A DNA stretch of 64,000 nucleotides, from assembly GCA_907165135.1 (NCBI GenBank), contig OU015566.1:7176157-7240156 (forward strand). The letters are read 5' to 3'. The notes under the pieces were generated by a model. That model ran no database searches. It saw only the letters and a list, made by a program, of their open reading frames with translations, and had not been told where the DNA came from. Positions within the stretch are counted from its first letter, which is position 1. Every line of letters starts with the position of its first letter. Below are positions 10,431-21,258 of the stretch, one piece after another. Made by a program: the position numbers and the translations under genes. The DNA is from Oikopleura dioica (Eukaryota; Chordata; Appendicularia; Copelata; Oikopleuridae).

Positions 10431-11715
10431 ACGTACCCCACCCCCTAGCTCGCCCACATTTTGTGAACATTTTTCCCTTGCTCGCTTAGTTAAATTTCAT
10501 CAAAGTCCCCTTGCTCGCTCTCATTCTTTTTTCAGCGCGCTCCATTAATCGCCATCCTTCTTTTTACCTCGCGCGCCCTTGTTCGCTCCTCCTCAGCCAT
10601 TTTTCCCTTGTTCGCCGCAAGACCGCCAAAGCCTGGCTCGGCTTAGGTCGCTTTTACTTTCCACTCAAGCTTTTCATAGGGAACTATATTTTCGATTTCA
10701 ATGAATATTTTTAATCAATTTTGAGCGGGTAGTTTACCCCTGCGATTTTCAAAAATTACACAGGAGACTTCTGTAATTTCTTTGAACACTATTTTCATTT
10801 GTTTCGTCAAAAACAAATAATCTCAACCAGAGTTCCGAATTCACCTCACCCAAGTTTCACCTAGGTGAAGGTGGGTGAAAGTGAAAAATAGGCTTCACCT
10901 ATCATTCACCTAAAATTTTTCACCTCAACTCACCTCACTTGAAATTTTGAAAAATTGGCTTTCACCCAAATTCACCTTTAGGTGAAAACTTTTCACCTCA
11001 CCTTATTTTTTTGAAAATAGGCTTTCACCTTAGTTCACCCAAAGGTGAGGTTTGGTCGAAATTTTTCGCCTCACCCTTGGGTGAAGGTGAAAGGATGAAT
11101 TTGGAACTCTGATCTCAACTAACTCGAAAGATATGCATTTTTCAAGGTGAAAAATAGGGGAACACTATCCGCTCAACCCACTGTAACCTAGATTTATCCG
11201 TTAATTCTTTCGAGAAATCTCAATAAATGAATTTTGAGAAAGAAGGCATGAGATTTTTAATAAAGACAGTCTCAAAGTCTCAATCCGAGTATTCCGAGTA
11301 CTTATGTTTACTTAAAATTGAGCCCCAAATTTTCTCCTTATGAAGAAGATATGAAAATTTGACAAAATGGACGTGAAAGAGCATAAAAAGATAAGTTTGC
11401 TTGGAAAAAATCATGAAAATAAAGCTAAAAAGCCTTTTAAAAGTGAAAACGAAAATGAGCTACGCGTAATAAGACGTTCTCGCGGGGCTTCAAGAGCGAA
11501 CAAGGGATAAATGACGGAGAAAGGCGGGCGAGCAAAGGTGCGCCGTTGAAGCCAAGGAGGGCGAACAAGGGGGCGTAGAATGCAAAAGAAGGAAAGCGAC
11601 CAACGGATCTTGGTAACAAAAAGCGAGCGACCAAGGGGGGTCTTGTTGTAGTTTAACTCAGCGAGTAAGGGAAAAATGCTCACAAAATGTGGGCGAGCAA
11701 GGGGGTGGGGTACGT
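10431..11715. mobile_element. 1.3-kb fold-back element with TA duplication
   Basis: Both ends are ACGTACCCCACCCCC in inverted orientation, flanked by TA. The outer approximately 230 bp of each arm are inverted copies made largely of the word CCCTTGCTCGCC. Open frames on either strand here are shadows of the arms. The middle carries a second, nested element (10,828-11,111). A TA duplication fits Tc1/mariner-type mobilisation. That assignment is inference. Confidence 0.7.
10828..11111. mobile_element. hAT-like MITE built from TTCACC words, nested
   Basis: The 284-bp element starts CAGAGTTCC and ends GGAACTCTG, with a perfect 8-bp duplication ATCTCAAC (10,820-10,827 and 11,112-11,119). The interior holds many copies of TTCACC and GGTGAA in both orientations, including TTCACCTAGGTGAA. 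Its termini are almost those of the 5,687 element, yet its interior word is different. It sits inside the 10,431 fold-back element, so it inserted later. Confidence 0.8.
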
Positions 11716-11719
11716 TAGT

Positions 11720-13380
11720 ATTTTGAGAACTACAAAAACAGATAGTATATAAATTGAAAAGATAACAATTAAAATATAGCTATATAGACAACGATTAAAA
11801 AGAAATTGTCGTGGATGATATAATCGACTACAATTGAGATATAATTCTTATAAACACAGTTTAGCTCAATTTTCTATTCTAATAATTCAGTTCTCTTTGA
11901 TTTCAACACTTGTCGAAAAATTGATGCTGGTTAATGCTTAGACTAAATCTATTCTAGCTTCATGCACAGCTATGAAGAAATGGCGACTGATTCAATCATT
12001 GCATTTCTCCAATTTAATTATCGATAGAATTTATTGAATTCAAGTGATTGCGTTAGAACTCAAGTCTAGGGGCAAAGGTAGAAAATTATTGAAAAATCAA
12101 TTTAATTCGCAATCCAAGAAAAAGGCACTGGAAATTGATCAGCCAGTGCTTTTTTAGCCGAGTGCTGACGCAATTTCCTGTCGATCTCGGGTGGAAATAT
12201 GGTCATTTTTTGAATTTTGCTTGATTCGTTTTTTATGCGTTTGAAAAATGAATCCAAATCAATGATGGTATTTGATTCAATCATTTCTTTATTTTATTGC
12301 ACGCAGATAATTTTACAGTATGAAAGTGACCCTAAAGAATTTTTGAAGAAGCGTGACTCTTAGACTTGAAAAACAACATCGTAAATTGTTTAGCACCATA
12401 TTTGACTTATTATATTTCCGAGGATAAAAGTAATAAGGGCAGCCACGGATAACGATCAAATAAAAAGGCAGTAAGTATATTCTGCTTTCAGATAGAATCT
12501 TTCCTGTAAGGGACTCCCTATCGTGAGGGTCCCTACCCTAGGTGACCCTAGGGTTAGGGTTAGGGTGCGACCCAAAGTTCGCTAAATTTTGGATGAGTTT
12601 CCATCGTTGGTCAAGACCGTATTCAAAGAAAGTCAAAAAGAGTCAAAAAATTGATGATATGTGAGGGCGAATATTTATGATTCGGCTCGTAAAAGTTTCC
12701 AGAGCTTGCATAACCCCAAGGTCAATTGAATTGACCCAGGAATTGCTCGAAGGCCATTTGACGAAATCTGGAATTGTCTCGACTCCCGTCACCAAAATCA
12801 ACTTTGAGATTCAGAGTCAGATAGAACAATCCATGACGAATAATTACTGTATCATAGGACAGTATGGGAGAGTAATTATAAGTTATTACTCAGGAAGATT
12901 CTTATATCCATTTCCATGAAGACTTGTTAGTCATGTTCGATCACCATGATCATCATCTTAAGATTCTCCTGTCTTATTCAGAATATCTCCAAAATAACAA
13001 TCATCAAATCACTACCAATTGAATTCCAATTCACGCATATTTTTGTGCGTGTATTTGCCGATAAAAATGACTCCTTCTTTCGCCAAATTGACAAGTTATC
13101 AATTCAAGAAGAATTGTCATGCCTTCTCATTTACGTCACTTGGAAATCAGGGGAAAAATCCGCTGGGAGACAATTTTTTTTCTCACCAGGCGTTTATCAC
13201 GTGATAGCCTTTGTTTTATGGCATGTTGGAAGGGACATGCCGGCTTTGAGAAGATTCGTTTTGTCGAGGGTTGAATATACAGAAGATTCTCATGAAGGCA
13301 TTTGTTCGCCTCAAGTTTATACCTAATGGCCCATTAGTAATTGGTAGCCCTTATGATTAGGGACCCTAATTTAGGGTTAG
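11720..13380. other. intergenic, no supported gene
   Basis: Open frames on the plus strand near 12,677-12,919 and 12,946-13,326 have no recognised domain and no convincing exon borders. Short TAGGGT/ACCCTA runs occur near 12,500-12,570 and 13,350. Confidence 0.35.
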
Positions 13381-13541
13381 GAGCTGGGCTCGGCAACCTG
13401 TGTAAAAGGCCTGAGTCAGGGTCTGAAAGAGTTGAATGAAAAGCCGCGCAGCTTTTCTGCTTTGTTTTTGAAAAAGCCGCTGCGCGGCTTTTCAGTTCAG
13501 TTCCCCTGACACAGGCTTTCTACACAGGTTGCCGAGCTCAG
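13381..13541. repeat. 161-bp hairpin element
   Basis: Inverted arms run CTCGGCAACCTGTGTA...GAAAAGCCGCGCAGC on the left and the complement on the right. One arm of the same family (AACCTGTCTCAAAAACCTGA) recurs at 52,030-52,066, next to the dispersed repeat there. Confidence 0.7.
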
Positions 13542-14495
13542 ATTATGAGTCCATAAGGGAGTCTTTAGGAATTCCCAGAAAATAAATTCCATTCAAACTT
13601 GGCGTTCGTGACTGGTCGAAATCTATTGACAGTCAATAATTGACTTTTGAAATCAAGGAAGAGAATCGATAAAAAAATAACGCTCAACGGAAGTTGGCAA
13701 ATTGCCCTCGAAAACTCATGACGTTCAGAAGCGACCTATCGCTCGGCAGTAAAAAACGATAATTACGAAAAGTAGCTAAAGAAGATCAGTGACGGCGGTT
13801 GTGACATTTTCGCATATTCGGACTCGTCGCAGACGAAATTCGTGAACTTATAAAAAAGTAAATTTCGTCACAGGGCATGAGAAGCAAATATTTGGTTGTT
13901 TGGCCGCTCGCATAATTCTTTGATACGCACTTCGATGTTTGGTGTTAACTTAGAATATTTGCCTTTCTTTCAATGAATTTCAACTTTCAACAATGCTGCT
14001 ATTTGTGATGATCCCATTCGTTCAATCACGCAATTTTTCGGTAACTCAAGAACTTCGAGAGTAACCCTGAAAGTAAATGTTTTCATGAGAATTCAATTCA
14101 AAGACCCAAGATTGAGCATCTGGTGCAGCTTTAGATTTACGTCTTTCAAGAGATAATTATCGGTTTTTTGTATAAAAATAGAGTAAATACTTTTTTAAGC
14201 TGAGGCGATTAATTTTGATAAAAATATTTTGAGGTCATATTGAATAATGGCGACTCCCAATATACGTAAATATCAATTTACGACAGCTGCTAGAATCTTA
14301 AAGCCGGTCTCATGATTCAACTCTTTTGAAATCACTGCTGTTTTTAAAATATTGGATATGGTTCGTATTTTAGGGTTGCTGTTGAATTTATTATTGCACA
14401 CACATCGTCATTAAAGAGAAGAATATTGCATGCAGTCTGATTCATCCCGTTATATAAAATTAGCTTTTGCTATAGTCTATAGTAGTTATATTCTA

Positions 14496-14897
14496 CAGTC
14501 GTTTTCCATCTTTAGAGCGTTTTTCGGATGACAAGGGTTGACCAAAACGCTCTTATGTTGGAAAATTTACGATCAAACTAGGATGACAGTGGGAAGAAAT
14601 GATGCTAAAAATGCATAAATTGAGCTCTTTTCAAAACTCTAACAATGTATCCGAGGTCATTTTTAGCTATTTATGATAAAATATCTACGATCTTTGATCA
14701 GTCAATGATTTCACCTAAAAAGAAGCTTAGAAAACATCTTTTTTAATGATTTTTAAGGTTGAAATAAACATTATTCTGAATATTATTTAAAAATACCCAG
14801 AAACGCTCTAAAATTGGAATTTTTGCAGATGACAAAGTATGGAAAATATTGACAAAAACGCTCTTAAGTTGGGCGCTCTTAAGATGGAAAACCACGG
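14496..14897. mobile_element. Tc1/mariner-like MITE with TA duplication
   Basis: Ends CAGTCGTTTTCCATC and (inverted) CCGTGGTTTTCCATC lie next to TA on both sides (14,494-95 and 14,898-99). The 402-bp interior has no open frame of note but repeats the word AACGCTCTTA or its complement TTAGAGCGTTTTT at least five times. Superfamily assignment rests only on the TA and the CAGT terminus. Confidence 0.65.
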
Positions 14898-15109
14898 TAT
14901 TTTTATGCAGCAACAAGAGACCATAAAATGTATGCACATAAAACTACTTTTGATGAAAATTCATTTAAATTTCTTCAAAGCAGGATCGACTATTCATAAG
15001 TTATAAACGAGCATCAATCAAAAAGTTAGCTGAGCATAAAGCTATCAAAAGAAACAACTTCTTTACAACTTATATACAGTAGGTACTGCTGGTATTTCTT
15101 ATTTTCAAG

Positions 15110-15301
15110 ATGGGTAGCTCGAATAGCACAAGGTTTTCAATCATTTTGAAGAAGATCGTAATTGCATCATTGAACCAGTCATTTCGCAACGCCGTAAAAA
15201 TGGACTACAAAAAAACAAAAAACAGAGATTTCTCAGCAACAAGAAGGAGATTGTTTAAAAAAGCTTTGGTATCAGCATTTTCAGCCTGCTGTTTCAAATA
15301 G
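15110..15301 (+). CDS. candidate small basic protein, possibly N-myristoylated
   Basis: The 63-residue open frame starts MGSSNSTRFS, which fits the N-myristoylation consensus (Gly2, Ser6). It directly follows TATTTTCAAG, a possible cis- or trans-splice acceptor. A TATATACA lies about 45 bp upstream. The rest is Lys/Arg-rich with a Cys-Cys near the end. I recognise no homolog, and it may be a chance frame. Confidence 0.3.
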   Translation: MGSSNSTRFSIILKKIVIASLNQSFRNAVKMDYKKTKNRDFSATRRRLFKKALVSAFSACCFK

Positions 15302-15694
15302 ATTTTTGTATAATACAGTTTATAATTTATAAGATAAGGGTGTCCATTATTTATTCTAAAAGAAAAATGATCACGAACGTCAGTTTTTTCGACGTATTTT
15401 TTGTTAACAAATCGACTATTTTTGCTGTCGGTTTCAATTGTCGGTGAAATCGTTCTGGTTAAATTAATTAGTCGGATCTTGGTCGAGTCGAAGGTTGAAA
15501 TTCCAGAGCCGCGCCCGGTTGCCTTCGCCCGCGGCTTATGTTGCTTCGTAGGAACTTAAAATTATCTCCCACAAAGATTTTTTCACCAAAATGGTATTTA
15601 TCCGGCTCAGAGTTTTATTCTAACCGAAGAGAAAGAAAATGATTTACGAAGATTTTCTTGAAGATTGAGAGATTTTCAGAAGAAGCGAAAGAAA

Positions 15695-18600
15695 ATGATA
15701 GGCAAGGGTTTAAAAGAAAATTTTTTATAAAAAAAATATCTTTTTAAACCCATAAAAGCTCTCTTGCGCCACAGAGCGGTGAAGATCCTCTCTTTGCTTC
15801 TTTTGGTCGCACTTGTTTCCATCCAATTACTATGGCAGCCTTCCGCAATTAATCAATCGGTGAAGCTTTCCCAAATCAAGTCCCCTAAATTGTCACACAA
15901 GAAGCCACCTGTACAAAAGAATGAAAAGAAGAAAAGTTCAAAGCCGGCGTCAAGCGAGGTGCATCATCTGAAACAGGAGAAAATTCATGTAGAATCTCCA
16001 ACTCGACCTCCTCCTGAACCATCGACTTTGAAAGCGACTACTACCAAGGAACCCGTTTTTTCATTAAAAATTTTCGACAAGAGGTCAATATTTTGGGCCA
16101 AAATGTCTAAATTTTATTTTAAAACGGTATCCAGCCAGTTGATGACGTAAAAATCACCGATGAAGACTCCCCCATCATCGACAACAATGCCGACAGTATC
16201 ATTGAGATGTCCGAGAAACCAAGTCTCCCCAGTGAAGAAGAGACTTTATCGGTCGAAAAAGACAGCGAAATAATCGATGTCCAGTCTTATGACAGTCAGA
16301 CATTTTCGGTCAGCAAGGATTTCTGGATGCACGCAAGTCCAAATACCAAGGCAATCTTTGCCCAGCTCCCGGTTCAATTTGAAAAGGAGTTTAAAAATCC
16401 TTGTTTTTGGCAAAAGTTTGAAGGTAAAAATGTTCAAAACTGAAAAAATATAGTTCATTTAACGTCAATTTATAATCATTGTTCAACGCTCAAGGATATT
16501 TTTGAAGAAATCATTAGCATATAAAATATTGCTGTAAATCAGCATCCTCATCGTCAATTGATCGATTATGATTTGCATAGTTAGGTCTACCTAATTCGGA
16601 AATTCAATATATTTTCAGGAGAAATTTCCGCTGATCCGTATCTGAACTCCCCGTACGCTCCAGTTCCTGGGGAAGAAAGACAGTATGACCCGTGGGGACA
16701 CAATAATTACTACCGAAAAGCGCGAGCTGATTTCATCGGACGTCTGAACAAAACAGAGACTGGCACTTATCGTTTTCGATGCCTTCCGTATTTCTATCTG
16801 ATTTCGACGCCAAAAAGTGGGACGACGACGCTCTGGAATCAGATGGTCAAGCACCCAGATGTCGATCTCAGGAAAGAGTCACGCCATTCCCACCTCTTCA
16901 TTTTTTGACTAAGCTCTGTTTGACTCTTGTTCAGAATCGGAATCAAAGAAAACGCCTGGTGGAATTTCATGCGCCGCGGGCTTCGTGGCGACCACCACTG
17001 GGTCTATCACTTGGTCAATCCTCCAAAAGACTATCTCCCGAACGATGAGCTGCTCGAAACTTTGGACCAGTTTATGGATCTCTTCGACAACGAAGGCGAC
17101 AACTTCCGAAAAACTTTCAAAGAAAACGGCGGCAATTTCGTGAATACAATAACAGCTCTTGCTCCGATCAATTTGCTGACTGCGCCAATCGACTTTTGGG
17201 AAGAGCTGCATCCAGGTAATTCAACATGAGAGTTTTGACATATGCTTTCTTGAAAATGGAGAATTCCACGACTATTTCTGAAAGATATTCAATAATAACA
17301 GCTGCTATTTCAGAGCAGACTAGATCTTCCCAGAATCGCGCACGGGTCGGGAAGTTTTTCTTTTGTTTTTGAGTCTTTCTAAAATTGCCTTAGTAGGCTA
17401 CTAATAGCAGCGACAATTTCTATGCGACAATATTTGCGTCGGCGACTATTTTCATCGCTGATTGGCCAGTTGGCGTATTATTAAGGTTGAGTTTTTCACC
17501 TAAGGTCGGCATCGACCCTGTTAACCCTGACATCATCGGTATAAATAACTTTTACATCCATAATTATTACAAATCAAATTCAATTTTGTGGTTCTTTTCC
17601 TTTCTTTAAAAATAGAAATTAATTTGATCTAAAAATACAAAAAAGAATATTCCCGACTCAAGTCACGAGTTCTCCCGGGGTTATTGGGCCAACTCACTCA
17701 AAAAAATGCAACTTTAATTGCTTCTATATCTTTAGTTTTTACTAGACTCGCATGATCGTTAGTCATCACTTCTGATTTTAGAACTAGTCAAAGCTGGATT
17801 CAAATCTCCTCCATTATATCTACACCCAGCATACATAATCCACAAAGTACAACCGAGTGCACGACTCGTTGCGCTAATACGCGATCCTACTGAACGATTG
17901 TACAGTGACTGGCAGTTCTTCAACAAGAAATCGGACAAGAAGGAGTTTCATGAACTCGTCAAGGAAGGGAAATAAATTTATATTTGGAGATATTCTTCCT
18001 TGATTTCGATCTCGCTAATTTGCGCGAAATTCAAAAAAAAATTGCTAGTCTTCCTTGATTTCAGTCGACTTCGAAAATTTCGTTACAAAAATTTATTTCC
18101 AAAAAGCACGCCGTGGCTCAATTTCAAAACTGTCTTGACGAGGTGAGCAAATTCTTTAATTTTCATAAAGTTTTATTCAAAGCAACAAGCAGATGCAAAT
18201 TAATTATTACATTGTTTTATCCCTAATTTTATTGCTTTAGGGTGATGAAAGAAAATGCCTCTACAGCTGGAAATTAATTGCCAAGCGGCTCAGGTTGAAT
18301 CGAGGTCTTTACGCTCCGTTTCTTGAAGGTAACTCGTGATTATTGAGTATTCATGTACTGAATTTTATCTTTTCTTTAATTGATTCACCAGATAAAAATT
18401 GTTGAATCATTCAAATTAAAAATGGATTAAGAAGATTATCATTTTAGATTTATTCAAAGTCTTCCCGCGCAATCAGGTCCTCGTCATGAATTTCGATCAC
18501 TTTACTCAACATCAGCTTGAAGCTAATAACGAGATATTGCGATTTCTCAATATGAGTGAAATTGAATCAGAAAAATCAATTCTAAAGGTAACAAACGCTT

Positions 18601-19066
18601 CGAAATCGGTAATGAAAAGGTTTGGGTTTGGGTTCAGGTTTGGGTTTGGGTTTGGGTTTGGGTTTGGGTTTGGGTTTGGGTTTGGGTTTGGGTTTGGGTT
18701 TGGGTGTGATTTCGGTTAGGGTTAGGGTTAGGGTTAGGGTTAGGGTTTGGGCTTGGGTTTGGGTTCGGGTTTGGGTTTGGGTTTGGATGTGATTTTGGTT
18801 TGGGTTTGGGTTTTGGTTATTTAGGCTTCAAGACCTTAGAAATCTATTTTCAGAAAGCATTTTACAACCGCTGGTTCATTGATGACGACGACAAAATCAT
18901 GCTCCCAGAAACTCGAAAAATCCTCGACGATTTCTACGGCCCATTCAACAAGCGTCTCGCAACTCTTCTTGGCGACGAGTCGTACCGCTGGGATGTCTAC
19001 CGACCGGTTCCAGAGCTGAGGCCGAAGCCAGATCCGACAGATGCGGAGAAGCCGAATCATCAATAA
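15695..19066 (+). CDS. CHST15-like: CHST15-like carbohydrate sulfotransferase, 10 exons
   Basis: Exons 15695-15707, 15759-16054, 16135-16423, 16619-16871, 16935-17215, 17782-17963, 18065-18142, 18241-18328, 18448-18587 and 18854-19066 keep phase and give about 610 residues. It is a type II membrane protein: basic N-terminus, hydrophobic anchor (about residues 11-28), then a Lys/Ser/Glu-rich stem. The lumenal domain has the PAPS 5'-phosphosulfate loop PKSGTTTL near residue 263 and the 3'-phosphate motif RDPTERLYSDW near 410. It ends with DDFYGPFNKRL like GalNAc4S-6-O-sulfotransferase, which 6-sulfates chondroitin in the Golgi. The first two donors read GTTTNN and two donors are ambiguous between GA and GT. 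TTTTCAG 15 nt before the ATG could be a spliced-leader acceptor. AATAAA lies at 19,125. Confidence 0.85.
18619..18814 (+). repeat. G-rich GGGTTT/TTAGGG array inside an intron
   Basis: About 200 bp of GGGTTT units interrupted by five TTAGGG units fill most of the last intron (18,588-18,853) of the sulfotransferase gene. The G-rich strand is the coding strand, so the pre-mRNA could form G-quadruplexes next to the final acceptor TTTTCAG. Confidence 0.85.
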
Positions 19067-19770
19067 TAACAATAGCCTAACTTATTGACATATTGCCCAG
19101 AAAGAAGAAAATATTTAAATTGCCAATAAAAGACAGTGTATAAATGAACTTCTTTGATAAAAATTATGATAGACGTTGCATAAACGCAGAACAATGCAAT
19201 TGAGAAATTTTGATCCTGGCGATTCCAAGGCAATTATTCCGCTGCAGTTGGTTTAACACTCGGTTGTTAAAATACATTTTGGCAAGATGAGTGGATTTAA
19301 TTTACGATCAAGATGAGCCGATATGCATGATAAAAAGAAGCAATGTGCGTTTAATAATATTTTACAGCGACAATTTTAATACTGCGCAATTGTGTTTTCT
19401 CCTTAGATAACTCGATCGAGATGCTTGAATAAACATGCAGCTGAAGATAAAGAAGCAGGTTGAAGATTCTTATTTTAATTACAACTTGACTGAACTCGAT
19501 AAATGACTAGGCGGAGAAAACTTGCTCGAAAAAGGGGTAAAAATGGATCATTGAGAATTTGAAAAGGAGCTTGGAAATGATGTCACGACCTGTATTGACC
19601 TTTCCTGTATTGAAAACTGCTCTGCAAACAGCGACAGAGATTTTATTTTTCAAAGGAAAATCAAACGAGATTCCTTGTGATATAAAGACAGATCACATTC
19701 TCCTGCGAAGAAAAATAAGGCTTTTTTGAAGCAACTTGACAGTATTTTTCATTTAATCAAGAGAAAGAAG

Positions 19771-21169
19771 ATGCCAGAAAACCCGAACTCAAGAAGCTCT
19801 CAAAGAAGGCCATCTGGTAAGTTTAATAAGACCGCTCGGTGCAGCGATTTTGAACTTGCCGCGGAGCCCTGATTGGTTCAATTTTTATCGGAGCGCCATC
19901 TAGGTATCCGGTCGAACCGCTTGCTTGATTGATGCATATTTTTCTTAGATTTTAGATTCAAGTAGGCAAGATTTTTTTTGAAAATTTGCGTGGGCAAAGT
20001 TGGATAAAGCTCACAGCGTGCGGTCACGCTAAACATAGTTTGTCTTTTGAGAGAGCCAGTTGTTTGGACAAACTTGTAAAAGTTTGCTCCTGGTCGCGTT
20101 ATATGATCGCGCTTGTAGAGAATAGAAAAATGGAAGGTATTGAAGGCCAGAATTCAGCAGAAATCTGTAAGTTTGCTCCTTCTTTTCGCCTCAAAAAAGC
20201 CTAAAAAGACGTAGAACTTTTATTTACGGAGTTTCTAGCGTTCGATGCGGATTTGGTCGAATCAGAGCTTTCTCGAATGAATTCTGCGGCAGATGAAATC
20301 AATATTTTGGAAAACAAGCTGAACAAAAAACGAAAAATCCACGAAAAGCTCGTTCTCAACTTCACCACCGACCTTGGGAATGTAAAGGCCAAGGTGACAA
20401 CCGAGCAAATACAAAACTCCGCGGAATTTTACCAGAAAATGAAAGAAGGTAGAAAGGAATTTCGTCGCACAGAAATAATATTTTTGAAGGCGACCGCTTG
20501 AAAAATATCCTGTCGGAAAAAAAGAATCAACTGGAGAAGCTGACAGATGTTATTGAACTCATAGAGGCGACGCTTGCCAGGACGAAATCGTCTGTAAGCG
20601 GCCGGGAAATTGCGAATAAGAAGCTTCGGGATCTGAGGCAGAAAATTGTGGCAAAGTAAGGCCCCACTAAAAATGCTTTGATTAGTAATGATTACTTCAT
20701 TCCTCTCTTCTGAGTGGTCAAAATGCCTATCTTCGCTAATGGCCAATCAGAAGGCAGGATTAGAAAATTCGTTATCGCGAAACCTTGCTGTAGAAATCAA
20801 TTCTTCCCTCCGTTAATTTCATTTTCTAGAGAAAGCCTTGAGCAAGAAATAAACGAGCTGGATGCAGAACACCGTCACAATCTTATCGAAGCCCGCGTCC
20901 AAGCAAAGAAGCACCCGTTCAACATTCGCAAGACGAAAAACTTCTTCATGATCAAGTGGAAAGGCGAGGACGAAATTCATTCAGCAAGTGTGGAGATAGA
21001 AGAGCTCTCAAGATTGCTGGTAACGCAAAAGGAAAATTATACGAATGCGATGCGCAATCTTGAGGTTTACTCTGGAAAGGTACATTTTTAACACGATTTT
21101 ATTTATTTATGTTTCTTTAAGGTTCATGCGAAGCGATCAAATAGCCAAATGTCGACAAATTCTTCATAA
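19771..21169 (+). CDS. coiled-coil protein of unknown function, 5 exons
   Basis: Exons 19771-19816, 20239-20448, 20490-20655, 20830-21079 and 21122-21169 join in phase to 239 residues. Two long heptad-rich stretches (from exon 2 and exon 3) are followed by a short, less helical segment (about FFMIKWKGEDEIH) and a final helix. The architecture resembles small kinetochore or cytoskeletal coiled-coil subunits (for example Spc25-like), but I cannot show homology. An alternative first exon (20130-20166, starting MEGIEG) ends in the same phase and could replace exon 1. TATAAAG lies about 95 bp before the first ATG. The gene is convergent with the CLCA-like gene: stops are 90 bp apart and AATAAA is at 21,198. 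Confidence 0.7.
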
Positions 21170-21258
21170 ATTATTTCTGTACAAAAGTGCTCTTGTAAAT
21201 AAACTTGTCTAATTCACTTTTACAACACAATTCGTTTACGATCATGTTTTATCCTTTG

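Noticed and set aside
10511-11683. Arg/Leu-rich open frames of 65-90 codons on both strands
   Set aside because: They lie in the inverted CCCTTGCTCGC arrays of the fold-back element and mirror each other. They are composition shadows.
16873-16934. GT donor (GTCACG) for sulfotransferase intron 4 instead of GA
   Set aside because: Not excluded. It keeps phase but adds two residues before IKENAWW relative to the family. GA after AG gives the better alignment, so it is reported as ambiguous rather than as a firm GA-AG case.
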